NCBI RefSeq assembly: GCF_041916975.1
Contig: NZ_JAYRYK010000001.1
Span: 2,790,001-2,854,000, forward strand
Direction of reading: 5' to 3'
DNA length: 64,000 nucleotides
Source of the DNA: Sphingosinicella sp041916975
GTDB taxonomy: Bacteria > Pseudomonadota > Alphaproteobacteria > Sphingomonadales > Sphingomonadaceae
Shown here: positions 31,387 through 39,416 of the stretch, one piece after another
How positions within the stretch are numbered: position 1 is the first letter of the stretch
Layout: every line of letters begins with the position of its first letter
Notes under the pieces: generated by a model
What the model saw: the letters and a program-made list of their open reading frames with translations, nothing else
Database searches by the model: none
What the model was told of the DNA's origin: nothing
Position numbers and translations under genes: made by a program

Positions 31387-32448
31387 ATGACGAAATCCCT
31401 GCTCCTGCTTCCCGGCGACGGTATCGGCCCGGAGGTGATCGGGGAGGTGAAGCGGCTGCTTGCAGCGCTTGCGCTCGACATCGCCGTGGAAGAGGCGCTG
31501 TTCGGCGGCGCGGCGATCGACGCGACGGGACTTCCGATTACCGACGAGACGGTGGCGCGTGCGCTTGCTTCCGACGCGGCGCTGATGGGCGCGGTCGGCG
31601 GCCCGAAATGGGCGGGGGATGCGTTTAACAAGCGGCCCGAGGCTGGACTGCTGCGCCTGCGGTCTGAAATGGGCGTTTACGCAAACCTGCGCCCGGCGCG
31701 CTGCTTTTCGGCGCTTGCCGACGCGTCCAGCCTGAAGCGCGAGTTCGTCGAGGGGCTTGATATCCTGTTCGTGCGCGAACTGGTCGGCGGCGTTTATTTC
31801 GGCACCCCGCGCGGCATCGAAGACATTGGCGGCGGCGAGCGGCGCGGTATCAACACGCAGGTTTACACCTCCTCCGAAATCCGCCGCGTGGCGCGCACGG
31901 CCTTCGAGCTTGCGCGGAAGCGGTCGAACCGCGTGTGCTCGGCCGAAAAGTCGAATGTGATGGAATCGGGCCTGCTCTGGAAGGAAGAGGTGACGGCGCT
32001 GCACAAGGCCGAGTACGCAGACGTGGAGCTTTCACACATGCTCGCCGACAACATGGCGATGCAGCTCGTGAAGAACCCCAAGCAGTTCGACGTGATCCTC
32101 ACCGACAATCTTTTCGGCGATATCCTTTCGGATGAAGCGGCGATGCTGACCGGTTCGCTCGGTATGCTGCCGTCCGCCGCGATCGGCGAAGCCGGGAAGC
32201 CGGGCCTTTACGAGCCGATCCACGGATCGGCACCGGATATCGCGGGCCAGGGTCTTGCGAACCCCTGCGCGGCGATCCTCAGCTTCGCCATGGCGCTGCG
32301 CTTCAGCCTCGGCGACGCCGCGTCGGCGGATCGCGTGGAGGCGGCGGTCGACAAGGCGCTGGCAGCGGGCGCGCGCACGCGCGACATCGGCGGCACGCTC
32401 TCGACTGCAGAGATGGGCGCAGCGATCATCGCGGCGCTTCCAAAATAG
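31387..32448 (+). CDS. leuB: 3-isopropylmalate dehydrogenase
   Basis: NAD-dependent oxidative decarboxylation of 3-isopropylmalate. 353 residues. LLPGDGIGPEV at the start, RIARTAFELARKR-type arginine helix, and NLFGDILSDEAAMLTGSLGM (metal and substrate binding) with GSAPDIAGQGLANP near the end. Third gene of leuCDB; no leuA in the window. Confidence 0.97.
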   Translation: MTKSLLLLPGDGIGPEVIGEVKRLLAALALDIAVEEALFGGAAIDATGLPITDETVARALASDAALMGAVGGPKWAGDAFNKRPEAGLLRLRSEMGVYANLRPARCFSALADASSLKREFVEGLDILFVRELVGGVYFGTPRGIEDIGGGERRGINTQVYTSSEIRRVARTAFELARKRSNRVCSAEKSNVMESGLLWKEEVTALHKAEYADVELSHMLADNMAMQLVKNPKQFDVILTDNLFGDILSDEAAMLTGSLGMLPSAAIGEAGKPGLYEPIHGSAPDIAGQGLANPCAAILSFAMALRFSLGDAASADRVEAAVDKALAAGARTRDIGGTLSTAEMGAAIIAALPK

Positions 32449-32498
32449 GAGCGGTTACGCCAAGCTGGCCCATATGGGGTTCGGTCCGTCGAACACGG

Positions 32499-32546
32499 AA
32501 AGTCACACTGTAATTTTTTGCGCTTTTGCACAAACTTTGTGACTTT
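32499..32546. repeat. Inverted repeats between leuB and the DUF502 gene
   Basis: AAAGTCAC (32499-32506) pairs with GTGACTTT (32539-32546). Inside it, CACAAA-C-TTTGTG (32529-32541) is a second dyad, and a T-run lies between. It could be the leuB terminator or an operator for the next gene; both readings are open. Confidence 0.4.
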
Positions 32547-32611
32547 TCGCCTCAGGCGCATTCGAATCGCGACGCTGCAATGCCCCGTGCGCGGGGATGG
32601 ACCGGAGCCGT

Positions 32612-33319
32612 ATGAGCCGTATCGAGGATCTTCCCGAACCGCCGCGCCCGCCGTGGCGCATCACGTTCGACAGGGCGGCGGGGCAGTTCCTCACCGGGCT
32701 CCTGTTCCTGCTGCCGTTCATCCTGACGCTGATGATCCTCGATTGGCTGGTGCGGCAGGTCGCGGGGCTGTTCGGAGAGGAAACGCTGCTCGGCTCCGCG
32801 CTCACGAGCGGCGGCGCGTTCATCTTCGGCGACGGCACGGTCGGCTTCTGGCTTCTGCTCATCTTTGTGGTGGTCGGCATCTGGGGCGTGGGGTTCGCTT
32901 TTCATGAACGCGCGCGCCGCAGCATAGAGCGCCGCCTCGATGCGATTATCGATCGGATACCGGTGCTGCGCGATGTCTATCGCCCGGTCTCCAAGCTCGT
33001 TCGGATGCTTGGCACGAAGAACGAGAGCGATCTTGCCGCGATGCGCGTGATCGCCTGCCGCTTCGGGGACCGCGGCGCGGATGTGCTGGCGCTGCTCGCC
33101 TCGTCCGACGTGATGATGGTGGGTGGCGAGGAACGGATGCTCGTCTATCTGCCTTCAGCTCCGCTGCCGATGACGGGCGGGCTGGTGCTGGTGCCGCCGG
33201 CCTCGATCGTGGAGGTCTCCGGCGTCACGGTCGACGATCTGCTGAAATGCTATATTTCGCTCGGGATGCTTTCGCCCGAAGCGCTGCGGAACGCGCCGGT
33301 CTCGCTCCCCGACAAATAG
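32612..33319 (+). CDS. DUF502 membrane protein
   Basis: A 235-residue DUF502 protein. A proline-rich start (EDLPEPPRPP) is followed by two membrane spans (about residues 27-48 and 72-97), then a soluble domain with RIPVLRDVYRPVSKLVRML and PSAPLPMTGGLVLVPPASI, the conserved family core. Function unknown; plant homologues are linked to membrane trafficking, but that is not evidence for a bacterial role. The second ATG is preferred because GGAG sits 4 nt upstream; an ATG five codons earlier has no clear site. Confidence 0.9.
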   Translation: MSRIEDLPEPPRPPWRITFDRAAGQFLTGLLFLLPFILTLMILDWLVRQVAGLFGEETLLGSALTSGGAFIFGDGTVGFWLLLIFVVVGIWGVGFAFHERARRSIERRLDAIIDRIPVLRDVYRPVSKLVRMLGTKNESDLAAMRVIACRFGDRGADVLALLASSDVMMVGGEERMLVYLPSAPLPMTGGLVLVPPASIVEVSGVTVDDLLKCYISLGMLSPEALRNAPVSLPDK

Positions 33320-33385
33320 CAAACGCTTGCAAGCCCGGACGCGGGGGCGCAGAAGGCCGCGTCATTTTCAGGCAGGATAAGCAAG

Positions 33386-34411
33386 ATGGGTTACAGGGTT
33401 GCCGTTGTGGGCGCGACCGGGAACGTCGGCCGCGAAATGCTGAACATCCTCGCCGAGCGCGAATTCCCGATCGACGAGATCGCTGCGCTCGCCAGTTCGC
33501 GCTCCACGGGCGACATGATCCCTTTCGGAGAGGATGGCCGGGAGCTCAAGGTTCGCAACGTCGAACATTTCGACTTTGCAGGCTGGGATATCGCGCTGTT
33601 CGCGGCAGGCTCCGGGCCGACGAAGATATACGCTCCGAAGGCTGCTGCTGCAGGCTGCGTCGTCATCGACAATTCGTCGCTCTACCGCATGGAGCCGGAC
33701 GTGCCGCTCATCGTGCCGGAGGTGAACCCGGACGCGATCGACGGCTATAAGAAGCGCAATATCATCGCGAACCCGAACTGCTCGACCGCACAGATGGTCG
33801 TCGCGCTGAAGCCGCTGCACGACCTTGCGACGATCAAGCGTGTTGTCGTTTCCACCTACCAGTCCGTGTCGGGCGCGGGCAAGGAAGGCATGGACGAGCT
33901 TTTCGAGCAGACCCGTGCGATCTTCGTGGGCGACCCCAAGGAAACCCGCAAGTTCACCAAGCAGATCGCCTTCAACGTCATTCCGCACATCGACGTGTTC
34001 CTTGAGGACGGCTCCACCAAGGAAGAGTGGAAGATGGTCGCGGAGACGCACAAGATCCTCGATCCCGCCATCGGCGTGACGGCGACCTGCGTGCGCGTGC
34101 CGGTATTCGTCGGCCATTCGGAAGCGATCAACATCGAGTTCGAGAACCCGATTTCGGTGGAAGATGCGCAGGAAGCGCTGCGTACGGCGCCGGGCATCAT
34201 GCTCATCGACAAGCGCGAGGACGGCGGCTACGTGACGCCGATCGAATGCGTCGGCGAATATGCGACCTACGTGAGCCGCGTCCGCAAGGATCCGACCGTC
34301 GCGAATGGCCTCAGCCTCTGGTGCGTCAGCGACAATCTCCGCAAGGGCGCGGCGCTGAATGCCGTTCAGATCGCCGAACTGCTCGGCCGGCGGCATCTCA
34401 AGAAGGCGTAA
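33386..34411 (+). CDS. asd: Aspartate-semialdehyde dehydrogenase
   Basis: NADPH-dependent step that makes aspartate semialdehyde for lysine, threonine, methionine and diaminopimelate. 341 residues. Nucleotide motif VAVVGATGNVGREML at the N-terminus; catalytic Cys132 in NPNCSTAQMVVAL; substrate region STYQSVSGAGKEGMDEL. Its stop codon is only 4 bp from the convergent emrB stop, so any termination signal must lie within coding sequence. Confidence 0.97.
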   Translation: MGYRVAVVGATGNVGREMLNILAEREFPIDEIAALASSRSTGDMIPFGEDGRELKVRNVEHFDFAGWDIALFAAGSGPTKIYAPKAAAAGCVVIDNSSLYRMEPDVPLIVPEVNPDAIDGYKKRNIIANPNCSTAQMVVALKPLHDLATIKRVVVSTYQSVSGAGKEGMDELFEQTRAIFVGDPKETRKFTKQIAFNVIPHIDVFLEDGSTKEEWKMVAETHKILDPAIGVTATCVRVPVFVGHSEAINIEFENPISVEDAQEALRTAPGIMLIDKREDGGYVTPIECVGEYATYVSRVRKDPTVANGLSLWCVSDNLRKGAALNAVQIAELLGRRHLKKA

Positions 34412-34415
34412 AGTT

Positions 34416-35954
34416 TCAGCGCCCCGTGCCGGGTGTGGGGGCAGGCCGTTTCAGCAGCAGCACCAGCGGGATCGAGAGCAGCGTCACGATCATCAGCAGG
34501 TAGAAATCGTTGATGTAGCCGATCATCGTCGCCTGCCGGGTGATCTCGTTGTCGATCATCGCGAACAGGCTGGCGCCGGTGCCGCCCGCGCCCTCGAGCA
34601 GGTGCGGGTTGATTGGCGAAAGCGTCGTTTCGGTGATGTTGCCTACCATCAGTTCATGGCTCGTCTGCACGGTGCGTGCGAGCTGTGCGGTGACGATGGA
34701 AATGCCTACTGACGCGCCGAGGTTGCGCATCAGATACAAGAGGCTCGCGGCATCGGTGCGGTACCGCGGCGGCAGCGTCGCGAACGCCGCGAGGTTGATC
34801 GACGAGAAGATGAAGCCGAGGCCAAGGCCCTGCACCACGCCGCTCCAGACCACGGGATGCCAATCCATATCGAGCGACCAGTGCGTCATCCACCACAGCG
34901 AGATCGCTGCGAGCGCCATGCCGCCGCCGATAAGTACGCGGGGATCGATGCGCCCCGCGAGCTGCCCGGCGATCGCCATACTGATGAGAATGCCGATACC
35001 GCGCGGGGCGAGCATCAGCCCGGTATCGAGTACGGGATAGCCGTAGACCGCCTGCAGCATCGGTGGCAGCAGCGCCATCGTCGCCATCAGGATCGCGCCG
35101 ATGTTGAGCATGAAAATGAGGCCGATGAAGAGGTTCCGGTTCGCCAGCATTTCGCGTTCGAACATCGGCCGCCGTCCGGTCGCCATGTGGACGAGGAACA
35201 GCCAGATGCCGATGATCGCGATGCCGAGCTCGATACGGATTTCCCAGGACTGCAGCCAGTCTTCCTGCTGGCCGCGGTCGAGCATCAGCTGGAGCGCGGT
35301 GAGGCCGATGGCGAGCATCGAGAAGCCGAAAAGGTCGAAGGCGCGCCGCCGCACCGGGCGCGAGGGGAGCAGCGCAATCAGGATCGCCAGCGTGGCGACA
35401 CCAATCGGCACGTTGATGTAGAAGATCCAACGCCAGTTGTAGTTCTCGGTGAGCCAGCCGCCGATGATCGGTCCAAGGATCGGCCCGACCATGATGCCCA
35501 TGCCCCACACCGCCATCGCCTTGGGATGCTGCTCGCGCGGCGTGATATCGAGCATCACGGTTTGCGACAGCGGCCCCACGAAAGCGGCCGACGCGCCCTG
35601 CAGCGCACGGAACAGCACCATTTCGGGGAGATTCACTGCGATGCCGCAGAGCATCGAGGTGATGATGAACCCCGCCACGGAGACGATGAACAGTTTGCGC
35701 GATCCGAACCGGTCGGAGAGCCAGCCGGTGAGCGGCATCGCGATGGCGGTGGCGAGGATGTAGCTCGTCAGCACCCACGACACGCTGTCGAAGGTGGCGC
35801 CGAGCGAGGCCTGCATGTGCGGAAGTGCGACGTTGGCGATCGTCGAATCGAGCACTTGCATGATCATCGCCATCATGATGCCGATGATGAGCAGCGGCCG
35901 GTTGCTGACCTCAACGACCGGCTGGCCGTGCGCTCCTGCGGCGCTGGCGGACAT
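34416..35954 (-). CDS. emrB: EmrB-type MFS drug efflux pump (DHA2 family, 14 TM)
   Basis: A 512-residue major facilitator of the DHA2 family. Motif C-type segment MVGPILGPIIGGWL and motif A GWLSDRFGSRKLF are seen, with about 14 membrane segments; the first is IMMAMIMQVLDSTIANVALP. It pairs with an adaptor (emrA) and presumably an outer-membrane channel for three-part export of hydrophobic compounds. Its ATG overlaps the emrA stop (ATGA), so they are coupled. Part of marR-emrA-emrB. Confidence 0.93.
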   Translation of the reverse strand: MSASAAGAHGQPVVEVSNRPLLIIGIMMAMIMQVLDSTIANVALPHMQASLGATFDSVSWVLTSYILATAIAMPLTGWLSDRFGSRKLFIVSVAGFIITSMLCGIAVNLPEMVLFRALQGASAAFVGPLSQTVMLDITPREQHPKAMAVWGMGIMVGPILGPIIGGWLTENYNWRWIFYINVPIGVATLAILIALLPSRPVRRRAFDLFGFSMLAIGLTALQLMLDRGQQEDWLQSWEIRIELGIAIIGIWLFLVHMATGRRPMFEREMLANRNLFIGLIFMLNIGAILMATMALLPPMLQAVYGYPVLDTGLMLAPRGIGILISMAIAGQLAGRIDPRVLIGGGMALAAISLWWMTHWSLDMDWHPVVWSGVVQGLGLGFIFSSINLAAFATLPPRYRTDAASLLYLMRNLGASVGISIVTAQLARTVQTSHELMVGNITETTLSPINPHLLEGAGGTGASLFAMIDNEITRQATMIGYINDFYLLMIVTLLSIPLVLLLKRPAPTPGTGR

Positions 35955-37012
35955 CAGTTTGCGGCGGTGTCGCGCACGTCGACGCTCGCCTCGGCGCTGA
36001 GGCCGGCGATCAGCGGGCGATCGCTTTTCGAATCGATCGCGATGCGCACGGGTACGCGCTGCGTCACCTTCACCCAGTTGCCGTTGGCGTTCTGCGCCGG
36101 GAGCAGTGCGAATTCGCTGCCTGTGCCCGCGCCGATGCTTTCGACATGGCCGCTGAGCGCCCTGCCGTAGGCGTCGATCGTGACCGTCGCCTTCTGGCCG
36201 GGGTGCATCTTGCGGAGCTGAGTTTCCTTGAAGTTCGCCTCGACCCACGAATGGCCGTCGGCAACGAGACTCAGCGTGGGGAGCCCGGCCGGAAGCATCG
36301 CGCCGACCTGCAGCCGCTCGGTCTGGCTGATGATGCCGCTTGCGGGCGCGCGGATTTCCGTGCGCGAGAGGTTGAGCATCGCTTCCTCGCGGGCGGCGAG
36401 CGCGGCCTCAACCGCCGCGGGCCGGCTGGAGGCCGCAGCGCCGCTGCCGAGCGCAACGCGCGCCTTGCGGGCCTCGGAGGTGGCGGTGTTCATCTGCTCG
36501 CGCGCCTTGGCGAGCGCGAGCTGCGCTGCCTGATAGCGGGCGCGGGTGGTGAAGCCGCGGTCGAGGAGCTCGGCCTGCCGATCGAACTCGGCCTTCGCAA
36601 AGGCGATCTCGTCGCGTGCGGCGGCGATGTCGACGTCGGCGACCGTCACTTCGGCGTCGAGCTCATCGATCTCGACGTTCGCCTTGGCGAGTGCGGCTTC
36701 CGCCTGCCTCAGCGCGATGCGGAAGGGCTCGGGATCGATGCGGAACAGGAGTTGGCCTTCCTGCACGCGCATGTTTTCGCGCACCGCGACTTCGACGACG
36801 CGGCCGCTCACCTCCGGGGCGATCGAAACCTTGTCCTGCCGGACATAGGCGTTGTCCGTCGATTCATGCGCCTGCCCAGCGATGTAGAGCCACGTGCCGC
36901 CCACGATCAGCAGCAGCGGCACGGAGAGCATCAGCAGTGGGCGCAGCCACGCGGGGAAACGGCGGCGCGACAGGGCGGTGTCGTCGTTCACTTCGAAGCC
37001 GAGGTCAGCCAT
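35954..37012 (-). CDS. emrA: EmrA-type membrane-fusion protein
   Basis: A 352-residue periplasmic adaptor. One N-terminal membrane helix (about residues 24-43), then a HlyD-like biotinyl-lipoyl domain (DNAYVRQDKVSIAPEVSGRV and APASGIISQTERLQVGAML), a long alpha-hairpin (about residues 85-210) and a beta-barrel. It bridges EmrB to an outer-membrane channel that is not encoded nearby. The ATG lies inside the last codons of marR (8-bp overlap). Confidence 0.93.
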   Translation of the reverse strand: MADLGFEVNDDTALSRRRFPAWLRPLLMLSVPLLLIVGGTWLYIAGQAHESTDNAYVRQDKVSIAPEVSGRVVEVAVRENMRVQEGQLLFRIDPEPFRIALRQAEAALAKANVEIDELDAEVTVADVDIAAARDEIAFAKAEFDRQAELLDRGFTTRARYQAAQLALAKAREQMNTATSEARKARVALGSGAAASSRPAAVEAALAAREEAMLNLSRTEIRAPASGIISQTERLQVGAMLPAGLPTLSLVADGHSWVEANFKETQLRKMHPGQKATVTIDAYGRALSGHVESIGAGTGSEFALLPAQNANGNWVKVTQRVPVRIAIDSKSDRPLIAGLSAEASVDVRDTAAN

Positions 37013-37448
37013 TGACGGCCTCCTGCCCTGTCTGGCGCAGCAGGTTGGCGCGCACGCGTTCAAGGTAGTTCACGAAAGTCTCTCGTTCGGTCGGGGTAAA
37101 GCCTTCGAGCGTGTCTTCGATCATGCGCTCGGAAACGGGACGCAATTCCTCAATGAGCGTGCGGGAGCGCTGACTCAGGAAAAGCCGCCATGCGCGCCGG
37201 TCGTTCGGATCGGCACGGCGCTCAACAAGACCGGCATCCTGCAGGCGATCGACCATGCGCCCGACTGTGATGGCCTCAACCTCCAGCGTATCCGCGAGTT
37301 CGCCCTGATTGATGCCTTCGCCGCGTTTCAACACGAGAAGCACGCGCCATTGTGGACGCGTGATACCGAGCGTTCGTACGCGCGCGTCGAATTCCCGCCG
37401 CAGCAGGCGCGCGCTGTCGGACAGTAGAAAACCGAGTGATTCGCTCAT
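37005..37448 (-). CDS. MarR-family transcriptional regulator of the emr operon
   Basis: A 147-residue winged-helix protein. INQGELADTLEVEAITVGRM is the recognition helix region and VERRADPNDRRAWRLFLS the wing, both typical of MarR. The start is placed at MSESLGFLL. It is the first gene of the efflux operon and is divergent from an isomerase gene; by analogy it should repress its own operon and release it on binding a toxic ligand. A candidate operator lies just upstream. Confidence 0.92.
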   Translation of the reverse strand: MSESLGFLLSDSARLLRREFDARVRTLGITRPQWRVLLVLKRGEGINQGELADTLEVEAITVGRMVDRLQDAGLVERRADPNDRRAWRLFLSQRSRTLIEELRPVSERMIEDTLEGFTPTERETFVNYLERVRANLLRQTGQEAVNG

Positions 37449-37461
37449 AAGTGTGAATATA

Positions 37462-37478
37462 ATAGCTATGCTTACTAT
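37462..37478. promoter_or_regulatory. Candidate MarR operator
   Basis: In an AT-rich pocket 13 bp upstream of marR, the palindrome ATAGCTAT is followed by a second CTAT, giving ATAG-N9-CTAT. Position and composition fit a MarR-family site; the exact half-sites are uncertain. Confidence 0.4.
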
Positions 37479-37527
37479 GTGCAATGACAGGATGGTGCGA
37501 GGCGCCGCGTGGTGTAATTTGTCGCAC

Positions 37528-38178
37528 ATGCCGACACTTTCCGCCGACGTCTTCTGGTCGTTCCGCTCGCCCTATTCGTATCTCGCGGCGCGGCGCTACC
37601 GTGCGCTGACGCAGGAATACGACCTTCGGATCAACCTCCGGCCCGTTTATCCGCTCGCGATCCGCCAGCCGGATTTCTTCGAGACGAACCACCCCAACTG
37701 GCTCGGCTACACGATGCGCGATTTCGTGCGCGTGGCGCAGTATCTGGAGATACCCGTGGCACCGCCGCGGCCGGACCCCATCGTCCAGAACATGTTCACG
37801 CGCGAGATTTCCGCCGAGCAGCCCTATATCTTCCGCCTGACGCGGCTCGGGCAGGCTGCCGCCCGGCGCGGGGCGAGCCTCGCGTTTGCCGATGAAGCCT
37901 CGCGGCTCATCTGGGGCGGCACGGAGAACTGGCACGAGGGCGATCATCTTGCCGGGGCGGCGGCGCGCGCCGGGCTCGATTTCGGGGAGATCGAGGCCGA
38001 AGCCGTAGCCGATGCGGAGGCGCTCGACGCCGAGATCGCCGCCAATCAGCAGGCACTCGAAAAGGGAGGACACTGGGGCGTGCCGACGCTGGTGTTCGAC
38101 GGCGAGCCGTTTTTCGGGCAGGATCGCATCGACATTGCCGTCTGGCGCATGAAGCAGGCGGGATTGGAGGCGCGATGA
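37528..38178 (+). CDS. 2-hydroxychromene-2-carboxylate isomerase family protein
   Basis: A 216-residue DsbA/GST-kappa-fold protein. SFRSPYSYLAARR at the start holds the serine that replaces the DsbA cysteine in this family, and GGHWGVPTLVFDGEPFFGQDR is the cis-proline region. Family members isomerise aromatic-degradation intermediates with glutathione; no aromatic pathway genes are near, so the substrate is open. It overlaps the GFA gene by 4 bp. Confidence 0.9.
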   Translation: MPTLSADVFWSFRSPYSYLAARRYRALTQEYDLRINLRPVYPLAIRQPDFFETNHPNWLGYTMRDFVRVAQYLEIPVAPPRPDPIVQNMFTREISAEQPYIFRLTRLGQAAARRGASLAFADEASRLIWGGTENWHEGDHLAGAAARAGLDFGEIEAEAVADAEALDAEIAANQQALEKGGHWGVPTLVFDGEPFFGQDRIDIAVWRMKQAGLEAR

Positions 38179-38615
38179 CGAAGGTGGCCGGCGGCTGCCA
38201 GTGCGGCCGTATCCGCTACGAGGCGGAAATCGAGAACTACGAGGCCTATCTCTGCCATTGCCGCTACTGCCAGCGCGCGACGGGCGGCGTTTCGATCGCG
38301 TTCAAGAACCTGCCCAAAGCGGCGGTGCATTGGAATCGGGAGCCGGACTGGTACGCCTCCTCGCCGATCGCGAAGCGGCCGTTCTGCTCAGCCTGCGGCA
38401 CCCCGCTCGGCTTCGCATTCCCGGACAGCGACCACATGGACCTCACCGTCGGCACGTTCGACGACCCCGCGCCGTTTTTCCCGACCTCCAATTTCGGCAT
38501 CGAGAGCCGCCACGATGCATGGAGCGATACGTCCGCTCTTCCCGGCCAGCGCTGCGATGAGTACGAGGCGCTGAACAAACGTTGGAAGGAAGCGGGTGTC
38601 TCTCCAGACGCGTGA
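38175..38615 (+). CDS. GFA (CENP-V/formaldehyde-activating) family zinc protein
   Basis: A 146-residue protein. The zinc-binding cysteines are in GGCQCGRIRYE, CHCRYCQRATGG and FCSACGTPLGF, the full GFA pattern. Members are suggested glutathione-dependent formaldehyde binders, but most are uncharacterised. The ATG overlaps the previous stop (ATGA), and the gene overlaps the following hydrolase by 20 bp, so the three form one operon. Confidence 0.92.
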   Translation: MTKVAGGCQCGRIRYEAEIENYEAYLCHCRYCQRATGGVSIAFKNLPKAAVHWNREPDWYASSPIAKRPFCSACGTPLGFAFPDSDHMDLTVGTFDDPAPFFPTSNFGIESRHDAWSDTSALPGQRCDEYEALNKRWKEAGVSPDA

Positions 38616-39360
38616 CAGGGATTTCGAATCGTTCGACGGCGTCTGCATCGCGTGGACGGAGGCAGGGCCGGAAGACGGACGTCCGCTCGTGCTGCTCCAC
38701 GGCCTATTTTCGAATGCGCACGTCAACTGGCTGAAGTTCGGAACGGCGGCCCGCATCGCCGAAACCGGCCTGCGCCTGATCATGCCGGATTTCCGTGCAC
38801 ACGGGAAAAGCGCGGCGCCCACGGACGCTGCCGCCTATCCGCCGGACGTGCTCGCAAGCGACGTGCTCGCGCTCATCGATCATCTTGGGCTCACCGACTA
38901 TGATCTCGGCGGCTATTCGCTCGGCGGGCGGCAGACGCTCCGCGCAGTGGTCCGCGGGGCGACGCCGCGTCGTATCGCCATTATCGGCATGGGGCTCGGC
39001 GCGGTCGTGAATGTTGCGCCCAGCACGAACTGGTTCATCGATACGGTGCGCAATGCTGATACGCACGCCCGCGGCAGCGAGGCCTATTTCGCGATCCAGT
39101 TCATGCGCACCAACAAGGTCGATCCGGAAGCCGCGATCCACCTTCTGAACGCACAGGTCGACTCGGCGCTTGCCGATGTCGAGGCGATCACGCTGCCTGC
39201 GCTCGTCCTGTGCGGCGCGGAGGATCACTATAATGCCGAGGCGCATGCGCTGTCTAAAGCGCTGCCGAACGCGACGTGGCGCGAAATTCCCGGCACGCAC
39301 ATGTCGAGTGTCACGCGCGCTGAACTCGGCTCGTCGCTCGCGGACTTCTTCGCTGCTTGA
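38596..39360 (+). CDS. Alpha/beta hydrolase
   Basis: A 254-residue hydrolase: VLLHGLFSNAHVNW is the oxyanion-loop region, GGYSLGGRQTL the nucleophile elbow with the catalytic serine, and the C-terminal IPGTHMSS holds the histidine. LPALVLCGAEDHYNAE supplies the usual acid region. Substrate unknown. The GTG start lies inside the GFA gene; no better start precedes the conserved core. Confidence 0.88.
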   Translation: MSLQTRDRDFESFDGVCIAWTEAGPEDGRPLVLLHGLFSNAHVNWLKFGTAARIAETGLRLIMPDFRAHGKSAAPTDAAAYPPDVLASDVLALIDHLGLTDYDLGGYSLGGRQTLRAVVRGATPRRIAIIGMGLGAVVNVAPSTNWFIDTVRNADTHARGSEAYFAIQFMRTNKVDPEAAIHLLNAQVDSALADVEAITLPALVLCGAEDHYNAEAHALSKALPNATWREIPGTHMSSVTRAELGSSLADFFAA

Positions 39361-39416
39361 CCCCCGGATGGGCTGTTCTACCCTGATGCCATAACGGTTC
39401 AGGGGAGATTTCGACC

